DNA of 64,000 nt from a virus, in the IMG/VR virus record IMGVR_UViG_3300014502_000006, positions 1-64,000 of that record; one strand, 5' to 3'. The stretch's first letter is position 1, and the number at the start of each line of letters is the position of its first letter. Shown here one piece after another: positions 26,807 to 35,730 of the stretch. Both the position numbers and the translations under genes were made by a program. The notes under the pieces are model-generated. The model worked only from the letters and a program-made list of their open reading frames with translations, had not been told where the DNA came from and searched no databases.

Positions 26807-29230
26807 TTATTTTGTGCCAGCCCAAACATCGCTGTTTGGTTTAAGTTTTCCGGTAGCCCAAGGATTGCCGAGTTTCTTTGGTTCATCCTTGCCGGTTTCT
26901 CTCATAGCAAAATCAAATGACTTTGCCTTTACATACTGCTTCCACTGTTCGAGGTCAGCATATGCAAATTCGTCAGCCTTTGCAGCCATTTCTTTCTTGG
27001 CTTCATCAGGAAGTACAACTTTTGCAGCCATTTCGTTCAAGGTTTTCTCAACTTCGAATTCCTTCTTCTCGGCTTCGACTGCGGCTTTGAACTTCTTGAG
27101 TTCCTCGTTCTCAGCCATCATGACCTTATCTTCCTCTTCCTTTTTGGCTAGTTTTGCTGCCATATCGCACATCTTGGAATACATGGCGTGCACAATAATT
27201 CCGGGTTCATAAGTTTCGCCCTTTTTTATTTTGGCGCATTCCTCTTTTGCCATTTTGAACATGTTGCCATCTTGACCGTCTTGACCGTCTTCGCCATCCT
27301 CGCCAACGATAATGACGGTGGTATCAAACATTTGGCTCATCTTGTCCCAATCAAAGTGCTTAGGAAACTCAAATTTCTTGTTTTCCTTGTCCACTTCCTG
27401 CTCCTTTTTCTCTTCTGCGCGAGTTTCTTTCTCCTCTTCCGCAGGAGAGCCTTCGGCGGGTTTTGCAGCCATTTCCTCTTCTTTCTTTTCTACTTCATCT
27501 GCCATTTTTTCTTCCTCCTTTTGGGGTTCAAGCCCTAATTTTTTTTGTATATTTGCTGCTTTACCCGCAGCGACAGATTGGTTTTGCCCCTTGGCTCTGC
27601 CAATTGCTGACGATAAAGCGCCAGAGTTATATACAAATTTCCCGCCTACTTCTTGCATTACGGGATATTTCAACGACTGTGAGGGATGGTCTTCCCATCC
27701 GTTTTCTACGATGAGATAAACATCATCGACCAAAGACTTATAATTACTTGCACCCAATACTTTATGCATGAGTGCTGTCTTATCAACATCACCCCAAGCC
27801 GTATTGGACACAGCCTCTTTGGATTTGTCTGTTTCAATTGCTTCGCCTTTTCCCAAGTCTTCTTTTGCAAACTCTTTTTCTTCCTCTGTGGCATTTTCCA
27901 CAATCTTTTCCGTTGCATTTTCTACAAGGTTTTCAGTTGCATTTTCTACAACTGCATTTTCTACAACTGCATTTTCTACAACTTTTTCAGGCTCAGCGTT
28001 TTCTACAATTTTTTCTTCTTCTGCCATACTTGCTGCATCCTTTTCTACCCAATGTCCGTCCTCGACTTTATGGGTCTTTTTGAAAGAACTAATGGCAATA
28101 GCCCACCCGTTCTTTTTTTCGTCAGAACCAATTGCATCAGCCTGTTTTGCTATTGCGTTGGCTTGTGCAACACTAATAGGAGGTTCTATTCCTTTTAACG
28201 CAGGATTCGCATCTTTCATGGATTTATAAGGAAACGTTACAATCAGTTCTTTCATCCTATCGTTTTCCTTTTCGTTCAATTCATCTCCAATTGTTTCATC
28301 GGTGACTGACTCGGTAGGAAGCGTAGAAACCAATTTCTTCATTTTCTCGTCTTCTTTTTTACCCAACTCGTCTGCGATTGACTGCGCCCACACCATACCA
28401 GCAGTACCACCCCACAGCAACCAGTCAATATGCTCTGGAGAACTGCTCTCGGCTAAACCAGCGCTTTTATGCTCTGAAAAATATGCCGCCATCTGCTTTA
28501 TCTTTTCTGGTTTTGCTTTGTTCTCGGTAGCTAGATATTTTGCAGTGGCTATACTAGCTGCCCTCCAGCGTCCGGTCATGCCGGGTTGCACTCTGAGCAT
28601 CAAACCATTCTTTGCATTATCTTTTACATCAGCGGGTATAATCAAAGCAACATCAGGAAATTCTTCCTCTAGTGCTTTATTATATTCCTTTTTCACATCT
28701 GCAAAAGATAGAACGTTTGCAACTGCTCCCGGTATGGCAGGTGTTACGAAAGTACCTAAAACGGTTATGGCATCATATTTAAAATTAATAAGTTCTGTCA
28801 AACCGTTTCCCATAGGCTTTGCATCAAAAACTTCTATTTCCACACTAACGGGTTTTATACCCCCATCGCGTTTAAAGAAATTGAGCAACTCTCCGGTGTA
28901 TTTCTTCCACACATAGGCAATAACGGACAGCATTGTTCTGCCATCCTCCATTTTTTTGCTTTTTATTTCAGAACTTTCTGGCACAAACCCGCATGGAACT
29001 TCCTGAATATCGTGCGTACCAATATCGTCCAGTTCAGGGTCATATTCCCATACGATAGGGCAGTTCTTGATTGTACCTGCGGTCTTTGCCAACGTATCTT
29101 CTGAAACATACATTTCGTGAAGATTCTTTCCAGAAGCAAAAAAGTCTAAATCCAAGATGGCAAAATTAGAATTGGGATTCTCGTCTATCATCTTGGCATC
29201 TTCAATTGTAAAACTTAGTTTTTTTGTCAA
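26807..29230 (-). CDS. Large head protein: protease/scaffold-like fusion
   Basis: An 807-residue protein between ferritin/portal and the head genes, where capsid protease and scaffold are encoded. Residues 1 to about 190 form a globular alpha/beta domain that could be the protease, but I cannot name a catalytic triad. Residues about 213-287 (GRWRAASIATAKYL to DWLLWGGTAGMVWAQ) match a small domain I recall attached to phage head-maturation proteins. Residues about 350-397 look ChaB-like. Residues about 404-450 are ENAVVENA/ENATE repeats. The C-terminal half is Lys/Glu-rich and scaffold-like, with a short DGEDGQDGQDG collagen-like run at about 644-656. Confidence 0.72.
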   Translation of the reverse strand: MTKKLSFTIEDAKMIDENPNSNFAILDLDFFASGKNLHEMYVSEDTLAKTAGTIKNCPIVWEYDPELDDIGTHDIQEVPCGFVPESSEIKSKKMEDGRTMLSVIAYVWKKYTGELLNFFKRDGGIKPVSVEIEVFDAKPMGNGLTELINFKYDAITVLGTFVTPAIPGAVANVLSFADVKKEYNKALEEEFPDVALIIPADVKDNAKNGLMLRVQPGMTGRWRAASIATAKYLATENKAKPEKIKQMAAYFSEHKSAGLAESSSPEHIDWLLWGGTAGMVWAQSIADELGKKEDEKMKKLVSTLPTESVTDETIGDELNEKENDRMKELIVTFPYKSMKDANPALKGIEPPISVAQANAIAKQADAIGSDEKKNGWAIAISSFKKTHKVEDGHWVEKDAASMAEEEKIVENAEPEKVVENAVVENAVVENATENLVENATEKIVENATEEEKEFAKEDLGKGEAIETDKSKEAVSNTAWGDVDKTALMHKVLGASNYKSLVDDVYLIVENGWEDHPSQSLKYPVMQEVGGKFVYNSGALSSAIGRAKGQNQSVAAGKAANIQKKLGLEPQKEEEKMADEVEKKEEEMAAKPAEGSPAEEEKETRAEEKKEQEVDKENKKFEFPKHFDWDKMSQMFDTTVIIVGEDGEDGQDGQDGNMFKMAKEECAKIKKGETYEPGIIVHAMYSKMCDMAAKLAKKEEEDKVMMAENEELKKFKAAVEAEKKEFEVEKTLNEMAAKVVLPDEAKKEMAAKADEFAYADLEQWKQYVKAKSFDFAMRETGKDEPKKLGNPWATGKLKPNSDVWAGTK

Positions 29231-29271
29231 TTTTTACCTCCTTCCTGTGGGACTTGTATCTCACTAGGATG

Positions 29272-29469
29272 TTATTTTGCCAAACCAGCCAATATTTTTA
29301 AGCGCAAAGGCATTTTCTTTAAAGCTGCGTTTAGCCTTTCGGTTTTGGCGAAATAATAGGAATCTCCGTCAAGACCAAGTACAGGCAAAGAACATTTATA
29401 TACAAGATACCTCATAACAGGTTTTTTGCATTTATACTTGTTTTCAATGACTGAGCTATTAACTATCAT
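29272..29469 (-). CDS. Small ORF of unknown function
   Basis: A 65-residue basic protein (start ATG at 29469, ribosome site GAGG 5 nt upstream; an alternative GTG lies 6 nt earlier). It has KCKKPVMRYLVYKC, hinting at paired cysteines, and an LNAALKKMPLRLKILAGLAK amphipathic C-terminus. It lies between the ferritin-like gene and the protease/scaffold gene. No family is recognised. Confidence 0.6.
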   Translation of the reverse strand: MIVNSSVIENKYKCKKPVMRYLVYKCSLPVLGLDGDSYYFAKTERLNAALKKMPLRLKILAGLAK

Positions 29470-29477
29470 AATCACCT

Positions 29478-29975
29478 CTAATCGACTTCTGTAGAATCAT
29501 TCCATACTTTGACCCTATACCAGTCACTACCGCAAAGTTCTGCGTTATCGAAAAACGTTGTTGCTTCCTCATACTCGTTTTGCTGCTTTGTAATCATTTC
29601 ACGCATTTTTTCCTCAACCACCGGGTTATTTTCTGAAATCGCCATCTTTTTAATTTCATCGATACTGGTTGTAGTAAGAATTTCGCGGTCTACATAAGCT
29701 TGCGCAATATCAACAACAGAATTAAACTTAATGTCTATTGCGTCAATTTCTGGAATGATTATGTCTGCGTTAATATCGGTAAGCAAGTTGAAGAATTCTA
29801 GCGAATGTCCTGTTTCCTCTTCGTGCTGTTGTTCAAAATGTTTGGAGAGATTGTCAAAACCCTTGTTTCTCAAAAATCCACATATGAACAGGTAGAGATT
29901 CGCATTGTATTTTTCATGCCCTATTTGTTCACAAATAGCACTACGCAACGCTTCACTTATTAGTGAATATCCCAT
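29478..29975 (-). CDS. Ferritin-like iron-storage protein
   Basis: A 165-residue four-helix protein. Helix A has HEKYNANLYLF (ferroxidase Glu21). Helix B has EQQHEEETGHSLEFF, giving Glu54 and His57 in the E-x-x-H pattern. Helix C has Glu98 in YVDREILTT, and helix D has KQQNEYEEA with Gln132. These align with the di-iron site of bacterial non-haem ferritins (E17, E50, H53, E94, Q127 in FtnA numbering, from memory). The length equals normal ferritins. It sits 2 nt after the portal stop, inside the head module, which is unusual. It could store iron, detoxify peroxide, or be packaged in the virion. Confidence 0.88.
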   Translation of the reverse strand: MGYSLISEALRSAICEQIGHEKYNANLYLFICGFLRNKGFDNLSKHFEQQHEEETGHSLEFFNLLTDINADIIIPEIDAIDIKFNSVVDIAQAYVDREILTTTSIDEIKKMAISENNPVVEEKMREMITKQQNEYEEATTFFDNAELCGSDWYRVKVWNDSTEVD

Positions 29976-29977
29976 TT

Positions 29978-31720
29978 TTACCTTGCCTTTCCGCCACGTC
30001 CAATATTAGTTCCCTGAGCACGGGTTTGTTCACCTTCATCAGATATTTTCGAATCGCTCTTTGTTGGTCTACCTCTTTGGGCTGGCATTCCTGTATCCGG
30101 TTTCCCGGTTGTTGGTGCTGTTGGTACTTTCGGCACTGGTGGTGCTTTTGCTGTACTCGGTGCTGGCTTTGGATTTAACTTTGCTGTTGTTTTAACAAGG
30201 TCTTGTTGGTCTTTAGCCGTTTCTCCAAGAATCGCTTCTTGGTTCAGAACAGATGGAACGGTAAGCATACTCATAAAGTCCATTGATTTTGCTTCCGCCA
30301 TGTGCTTAATAAGGTCTGCTGGTTTCATGCCCATTGCAGCCGCAATCTTCTGCGGCAGGACAATACCCTGCGAGAATAAAGTCATTGCGTTCTCAAGTCT
30401 TGCAGCCCTGTTCAGATAGAAATCAGTGCCCTCAAAGACAAATCTAAAATGGTATGTCTTTGTAAACTTATTCACCCAATAATTCATGAAGTCATTAAAC
30501 TGGTCATAAAGTATTGTCATCATCTGCTCATCAACATTCAAACTTAGTTGAGTTTCAATAGCATTTGGTTTAATATTGCTGGTGAATATAAGATTGGTAT
30601 TAATACCACTCATCCCCAAGGTAGTTCTTACATAGCTGTCATACATACTATTGTCCGCATCAAAACTAATAGCCTTTATGTTCTGTAGTGGCGCGGATGC
30701 TACCCGGATAGAATCTGAAATAGCACTTCTTACCAAAGCCATGAACTTGCCAAGTAAATCAGGACTAATCCCAATCGTATCTTTTACCGTAGATTTTGCG
30801 TCTTTATTGAGCATGGGAACTTCGCCCATAATTAACCTGCTTGCAGCAGCCATGTTGCTATTTTTTTGGAGATTACGCATCAATCCTTGTAAAATTAAAT
30901 CGCTGAACAGAGGGGTAAAGTAAGGCAATCTGGTTGCCAATTCAGGTGTGAATTTAAAACAAACCCCAATGGTTGTAGGTACATCCACCCAATAAATCCA
31001 AGAACTTTTATCCCTTTTTTCGGGAGGCAAAGCGGGGTCATAACTTCGTGTAATATTTGCATTTTTCCATATTTCATTGAATTTCTTTTTAAAGAAATCT
31101 GGATACATATCAATATCGACACCGGGCTGAATGAACCAATACATGTTGAAACTGAATAAGAAACCACCGTCCCATCTGCCTGTTATTTTGCAATACTCAG
31201 AAGGTAATTCCTGTAAAACAAATTTATCACCTGTATCGACAAAACAGGCAAAGAAGGCATCGTTTCTCAACATCTCTTTTACAGCGCTTCGAAATTCTTT
31301 TCTATATTCGAAACGGTTCAGGAATTTTTCTACAGCGGCAAGGTCTTTCTTGTATTTCGGTGCATCATAATCATCCGCTTCTGCGGTTGATGTATAGGTT
31401 ATATCAAAAGAAAGCATATCCCCTAAATAAGAAAGCAAGCGCTTATAAACCATGCTTGTCAGTTCGAAAGACTGTGAGAATTCCTGTATTTGCCTTTCAC
31501 TTTCCTTGGGGTTTCTCATTGCCGCATCGAGCATATCCTGTGTGGCTTGCATCGGGTTGAGAGTAACATCTCTCATTCTGCCGCTTACCAAATCAGGATT
31601 TAGGTATACATTACCATACATCCCGCTCATAGACCGTGCAAATTCTATAACTGACCAAGTTTCTTTCTCAGTTAGCAAGGGTTCTTCTGAGTTGTTTTTT
31701 ATTTCATCATTTTCTGCCAT
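29978..31720 (-). CDS. Portal protein
   Basis: A 580-residue protein following the large terminase by 11 nt. It has the portal arrangement: a helical N-terminus, a LTSMVYKRLLSYLGDMLSF segment (typical 'wing' entry), and EFRSAVKEMLRNDAFFACF, the usual 'early activity' helix. A clip/stem region follows around residues 330-400 with a GISPDLLGKFMALVRSAI helix. The C-terminal ~75 residues are Pro/Ala-rich (APSTAKAPPVPKVPTAP) and probably disordered. It forms the dodecameric DNA channel and packaging-motor dock. Confidence 0.88.
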   Translation of the reverse strand: MAENDEIKNNSEEPLLTEKETWSVIEFARSMSGMYGNVYLNPDLVSGRMRDVTLNPMQATQDMLDAAMRNPKESERQIQEFSQSFELTSMVYKRLLSYLGDMLSFDITYTSTAEADDYDAPKYKKDLAAVEKFLNRFEYRKEFRSAVKEMLRNDAFFACFVDTGDKFVLQELPSEYCKITGRWDGGFLFSFNMYWFIQPGVDIDMYPDFFKKKFNEIWKNANITRSYDPALPPEKRDKSSWIYWVDVPTTIGVCFKFTPELATRLPYFTPLFSDLILQGLMRNLQKNSNMAAASRLIMGEVPMLNKDAKSTVKDTIGISPDLLGKFMALVRSAISDSIRVASAPLQNIKAISFDADNSMYDSYVRTTLGMSGINTNLIFTSNIKPNAIETQLSLNVDEQMMTILYDQFNDFMNYWVNKFTKTYHFRFVFEGTDFYLNRAARLENAMTLFSQGIVLPQKIAAAMGMKPADLIKHMAEAKSMDFMSMLTVPSVLNQEAILGETAKDQQDLVKTTAKLNPKPAPSTAKAPPVPKVPTAPTTGKPDTGMPAQRGRPTKSDSKISDEGEQTRAQGTNIGRGGKAR

Positions 31721-31731
31721 TATGCTCCTTT

Positions 31732-33555
31732 CTAGGATACAGTAAACGCTGCCAAGAACGCTTCTTCATCAGTTCCTGTATTCCTGTCTTTCAATAGCTC
31801 TGTATCCATTAAGGACACGTAATAATTAAGATAACTGCACGAGGTATAACGGTCTTTTCTAGCCCCGGCAGGTTCAATCAAACGAACTAATCCATTCGCT
31901 AATGCCATTTCCAATGCAATCGATTCGTTTATCAGTAAGGTTGTTTGTAAATGTGCTTGCAGCAAATATGCTCTGATACCAGTATTATCTTGGTCTAAGA
32001 TATCTTTGTTGCCAGATTTTATCAAAAAGTCCTCCTCGGTATTATCATCAACTAAAAACGTCAATAATTTTTTCTTTAGCCTTTCCCTGAATTTAACTGC
32101 TATCATCGAGTTTAACTGTGCGGTAGCAGAGATTGGGAAGATACAACCCTTTGCTTCTTTCCCAAGAGTTCTGGCTATCAGTTCTTCATAAACCTTGTCG
32201 TCAACATTTTCGGAATTCATCGCCGTATAAGGCGGATACTCAATATTTCTTGTCTCATCCTTGGTTACAGATGAAAGCGCATCGAACACACTAATACCCG
32301 CATTTGCCAAGTCTAATACAAGAATATCTCCCTGAAACTCCTCATATATTTGTTTTATACGCAAAGCTTGTAAACTTGTATTTTTGCCATTATGGGATTC
32401 CATATAGCATATTTCTGTCATCCAACCTTTCCTGCTTGGGAATAATCTTCCGCAAGTTATAATCGTATTATCGTTCGTAGACCCGGCACGCATAGCCACG
32501 TCTACAGAAACAATACGCATTTCGTCTCCTGTTTTTGGTATATCGTAAGGGTTTTTTCTTGTGGTTATATACATCTCATCGGTTATTGGTCTCCAACTTC
32601 TTTTTATGGAACGATTGAACAAGCCAAGCTTATAAAAAGAATTTGTTGAAGAGCCATACGGGATATTGCCATATTCCATCAAGAAAGTAATTGGGTCGAG
32701 GTCTCTTTTCTCCTTTGCCATCTGCTTTTTGGTTTTTATGCCATGATGTAAAGATATCCAGTAATCAAAGAAAATTCCCTTGATATCCGGGTCATCGTTT
32801 GCCATCATCTTTATGAATTTCTTGGCTTCCGCCCACCATTCATAGGATTTATAATATACGCTCGAAATAATGATTTCCAAAGGTTCTTCCCGTAGCTCTT
32901 CTGTTTCCGCATATTCTGCCTTTTTCAGATATGGAGGTTGACGAGCAACCAAGAAAGGGCGTATGATTGAATCAATGATAACAGTTGGAATTAAACGCCT
33001 TTCCTCCAGCACGGTTACATGACTTCTGTGCCCACGTCCACCTTCACCCGATACCACCACGTTTATTTTTGAACCGTTTACAAAGGTCATTTCCCATTTG
33101 TTCTGGTTGGTGACAATGCTTACGGTTTCTCTTGCAATATTAGGGTGTTCGTTATGCAGACTGACACATTTTTCAGAGATAATTAAGCCAGCCTGTGCTT
33201 TTGTAGAAGAAGCCAAAGCCACGATTGTACCCGGATAAAGAATGCAACGCGCAATTGCATATACAGCGATAAGCCAACTTTTTGCACTGGCGCGAGACGC
33301 ATATCCAATAAATTCAGTAGAACGGGAAATAAGATTAATCCAAAAACGCTGATAAGGATATAGTTTTACATCCATGTAATGTTCCACAAAATAGCTAGGG
33401 TTTTTTCTGTAGAAAGTAATCCAAGATTTTAACCTGTCTATTTTCTGTCTGGTCATTCCCTTGTCTGTCACCATTTTAACAGGCTCGCCCTGTCTAGAAT
33501 AAGGTTTCATGTTTCTCAGAAAAGGGGAATCGGTTCTCTGTATTTTTTTTGGCAT
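31732..33555 (-). CDS. terL: Terminase large subunit
   Basis: A 607-residue packaging ATPase/nuclease. The Walker A-like P-loop is ASRASAKSW at residues 86-94 (Lys92, Ser93), and the Walker B-like strand with acidic end is VTVLEE (about 180-185). The SST 'motif III/coupling' signal is less clear. RNase H-type nuclease acidic residues are Asp352 in RIVSVDVAM and Asp415 in ILVLDLANAG. The N-terminal adenine-binding LYPYQRFWINL segment is also present. The arrangement and length are standard. Ribosome site GAGGAA precedes the start, and the gene lies 4 nt after the upstream zinc protein. Confidence 0.93.
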   Translation of the reverse strand: MPKKIQRTDSPFLRNMKPYSRQGEPVKMVTDKGMTRQKIDRLKSWITFYRKNPSYFVEHYMDVKLYPYQRFWINLISRSTEFIGYASRASAKSWLIAVYAIARCILYPGTIVALASSTKAQAGLIISEKCVSLHNEHPNIARETVSIVTNQNKWEMTFVNGSKINVVVSGEGGRGHRSHVTVLEERRLIPTVIIDSIIRPFLVARQPPYLKKAEYAETEELREEPLEIIISSVYYKSYEWWAEAKKFIKMMANDDPDIKGIFFDYWISLHHGIKTKKQMAKEKRDLDPITFLMEYGNIPYGSSTNSFYKLGLFNRSIKRSWRPITDEMYITTRKNPYDIPKTGDEMRIVSVDVAMRAGSTNDNTIITCGRLFPSRKGWMTEICYMESHNGKNTSLQALRIKQIYEEFQGDILVLDLANAGISVFDALSSVTKDETRNIEYPPYTAMNSENVDDKVYEELIARTLGKEAKGCIFPISATAQLNSMIAVKFRERLKKKLLTFLVDDNTEEDFLIKSGNKDILDQDNTGIRAYLLQAHLQTTLLINESIALEMALANGLVRLIEPAGARKDRYTSCSYLNYYVSLMDTELLKDRNTGTDEEAFLAAFTVS

Positions 33556-33559
33556 GGCG

Positions 33560-34570
33560 TTATTCCTCGTCTACCGTTCCATCGTCAATGCCTTCAAATT
33601 TAGCGGTTTCCTCATCGGTTAATGCAAACTCGTCTTCGTCCTTATCTCCTTCTTCTACGTTAAAATCTTTACTGTTTGTGATAAAATTTTTTAAAGGTCT
33701 TACCACGTATTTTTGAAAATATTCTTCCACATTGCCTACATCTCTATACATATCTCCGCGCGGGTCGGTGGATAGCCATTGCGCTGGCTCTTCTTTTTCT
33801 ATATCCTCTATCCATAGCCCAAATGTTTCCAAGCCTTTATCGGCGTTGGCTGCATTAACAGCGTTTGGAGAGATAGCCAGATGTATCATTAACTCCTGCA
33901 ACTCTTTTACCAACTTGGAAGTATCGTTCGGTGGGGTGTTTGCCCTTGCAGATTTAATATCCAGCATGGTATAACATACCTGCTTGAGTAAAACAATTTC
34001 TGCATAGGTATCTGCTTTATGGGTTTGCTTGAAATTTGCATATTGCTGTTCCAAAAACTCAATATCGTCTCTTTTTAAATCCTTACCCCAAAATGTAACA
34101 ACATCCTGCGGAATAGGTATCTCTTTGGTATTGATTGCTTCGGTAGTGAAAATAGTACCTACATCTTCATAGGTCTGGTCTTCCATACCTTGTTTATCCA
34201 TGCTCTTTTTAGTAGCGGTCAATTTCATTTTAAAAATACTAAAGATGGCGTTGACTTTCTTTCCACTTTCCAGCAGAGTATTGATGTGAGCCTTTGTTGC
34301 AGAAACAGCCTCATTGGAAAATTGCACGTTCAAAGACGTGCATAGTTTATGTATCGTCTTTTCCATGCTGTTACTTTCTGCATACAATTTATCATACATC
34401 AATTGGATGCAATCTTTGCAAACGCTCATCAAACCGTTCGCATCAATAAAGCCAGCATCCACGCAATCATAGAATTCCGAAGCAGGGCGCATTTGCATAC
34501 ACTTTCTGCAATAGGATTCTTTGATAACAACACCTGTCTTGGTGGTTATTTCTTTCAATTCTCTTGGCAT
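33560..34570 (-). CDS. Zinc-finger protein upstream of terL (possible small terminase)
   Basis: A 336-residue protein, start at 34570 chosen because CTGGAGGGCGAA immediately precedes that ATG; the open frame extends 26 codons further up without a ribosome site. Cys21/Cys24 (YCRKCMQ) and Cys51/Cys54 (VCKDCIQ) form a likely zinc finger of the HNH/treble-clef type. A long helical region and an acidic C-terminus (NVEEGDKDEDEF...) follow. Small terminase subunits usually sit here, and a zinc-finger DNA-recognition domain would be consistent, but this is inferred from position. Confidence 0.7.
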   Translation of the reverse strand: MPRELKEITTKTGVVIKESYCRKCMQMRPASEFYDCVDAGFIDANGLMSVCKDCIQLMYDKLYAESNSMEKTIHKLCTSLNVQFSNEAVSATKAHINTLLESGKKVNAIFSIFKMKLTATKKSMDKQGMEDQTYEDVGTIFTTEAINTKEIPIPQDVVTFWGKDLKRDDIEFLEQQYANFKQTHKADTYAEIVLLKQVCYTMLDIKSARANTPPNDTSKLVKELQELMIHLAISPNAVNAANADKGLETFGLWIEDIEKEEPAQWLSTDPRGDMYRDVGNVEEYFQKYVVRPLKNFITNSKDFNVEEGDKDEDEFALTDEETAKFEGIDDGTVDEE

Positions 34571-34608
34571 TTCGCCCTCCAGACAAACATAAAATCTGAA
34601 TTTTATTT

Positions 34609-34649
34609 GGTGCGGAAGGAATCGAACCTTCCTAAACAGCCAGTGCACC
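34609..34649 (-). other. Truncated tRNA-like element (T-arm mimic)
   Basis: In the 90-nt gap between two genes, the minus strand carries GGTGC pairing with GCACC. These enclose a perfect T-arm: GGAAGG, loop TTCGATT, CCTTCC. It is only 41 nt long, has no anticodon arm and no 5' half, so it is not a working tRNA. It is preceded by AATTATAAA, similar to the linkers in the RNA array at 62.4-63.0 kb. It may be a tRNA remnant, an attachment-site scar or a tRNA-mimic regulatory RNA just upstream of the zinc-protein gene. Confidence 0.5.
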
Positions 34650-34660
34650 GGTTTTTATAA

Positions 34661-34909
34661 TTAACCCTGTGGGACTTCTGAAGCAGGGATGGGTTCAGGA
34701 GCAGGTGGAACAACTGGAGCAGGGGCAACTTTATCTATCTCAGCTTGTATTCCTGCTACTACTGTGGTGATTTGCTGTGCATTGACAGCAATAGCAGCCA
34801 AAAGTTTGCTCTCTATATCGTTGGCTAATTCTTCTATCTTGGCAGTAGCAAGATTACCCTGTACAACAAGGTCAGCCAGAGCCGCATTTACAATATCAAC
34901 ACTAACCAT
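34661..34909 (-). CDS. Small helical protein with Pro-rich tail
   Basis: An 82-residue protein. Start at 34909 chosen for the AAAGGAGA ribosome site; an in-frame ATG six codons upstream lacks one. The first ~55 residues are helical (coiled-coil-like, ATAKIEELANDIESKLL), and the last ~25 are Pro-rich (PAPVVPPAPEPIPAS). It lies between the papain-like protease and the zinc protein. Function unknown. Confidence 0.7.
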   Translation of the reverse strand: MVSVDIVNAALADLVVQGNLATAKIEELANDIESKLLAAIAVNAQQITTVVAGIQAEIDKVAPAPVVPPAPEPIPASEVPQG

Positions 34910-34931
34910 TTCTATTCTCCTTTCCAAATAC

Positions 34932-35675
34932 TTACTTTTTACTTTTAGGAAATAAGTTTGTTATAAAAGCTTCAATCAAACCACTACAGCTTCCGTTTAC
35001 GGGGCTTGGGTTTGGGCTTGGGTTTTCTAAAGGGAGTTCGACTGCGGTGACAGCTTCTCCTCCATTTCTAAGTAATAGAGTAAGGTCTGCTTCCGAAATA
35101 TAAGCCTTGCCGTTTATACCCCATCCGCCATCCCAAGAATTCTGAATGCCGTATAGATTGTTCTCGGTAACCTCGTTTATTAAATAAGCATGCCCACCTG
35201 CCACATCTCCTGTGGCGTGCACAATGTTATCCGCATCCGGGGTGAACATGTTATTTGTCCATGTCGTACCCATGATAACTGGGCCTTGAGTGAGCAACCA
35301 GTATTTTAGTTCTGCAACAGATGCAGCAAACGCATAAGCGTTCATTCTACCTGCGCTTTTTAGCACCTTTGCGATAGAGCGTACACTTGAACCGTTTTCT
35401 TGATTTGGTTCTCCATCAATTATTTTACATTTATAATAGAAATTATGCCCATCCTGATTAGTATAATTATCCTGCACAGGATTGCAGATACCCCAATCCG
35501 CACCGCTAAAGCCCACGCAGTGTGGGGTTTCTCCTTGGTTTAAAGGCTCAGCAAGAAAATCCCACTTCATGCTTTTAGGGACTGGAAGGTTATAATAATC
35601 CTTTGCCATAAACGCAGAGAGAGCCATATCTCTTGCATCGAACGCGGAAGGATTTCTACCAAGATAAAATTTCAT
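34932..35675 (-). CDS. Papain-like (C1A family) cysteine peptidase
   Basis: A 247-residue protein, start at 35675 with TTGGAGAG upstream. The catalytic residues of papain-type enzymes are visible: oxyanion Gln47 and nucleophile Cys53 in NQGETPHCVGFSG, His162 in GGHAYLI, and Asn179 in IQNSWDGGWGINGKAYIS (the usual NSWG-x-x-WG signature). A Ser/Pro-rich C-terminal tail follows. No signal peptide or propeptide of normal length is seen. Phage papain homologues are uncommon in structural modules. It could process virion proteins, act on host surface protein, or be carried in the particle. Confidence 0.85.
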   Translation of the reverse strand: MKFYLGRNPSAFDARDMALSAFMAKDYYNLPVPKSMKWDFLAEPLNQGETPHCVGFSGADWGICNPVQDNYTNQDGHNFYYKCKIIDGEPNQENGSSVRSIAKVLKSAGRMNAYAFAASVAELKYWLLTQGPVIMGTTWTNNMFTPDADNIVHATGDVAGGHAYLINEVTENNLYGIQNSWDGGWGINGKAYISEADLTLLLRNGGEAVTAVELPLENPSPNPSPVNGSCSGLIEAFITNLFPKSKK

Positions 35676-35691
35676 ATGCTCTCCAATATAT

Positions 35692-35717
35692 ATGGGCGGG
35701 GGATTCACCCCGCCCAT
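35692..35717 (-). other. Long GC hairpin between genes
   Basis: ATGGGCGGGG pairs perfectly with CCCCGCCCAT around a 6-nt loop, directly after the stop of the gene at 35731-36375 and before the peptidase ribosome site. The minus-strand RNA lacks a following U tract, so it looks like an mRNA-stabilising or processing hairpin. Confidence 0.65.
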
Positions 35718-35730
35718 ACTCTAATTGATA

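Noticed and set aside
34609-34649. Complete tRNA
   Set aside because: Only a T-arm and a short outer helix are present in 41 nt; no D or anticodon arm upstream, where a protein stop codon lies.
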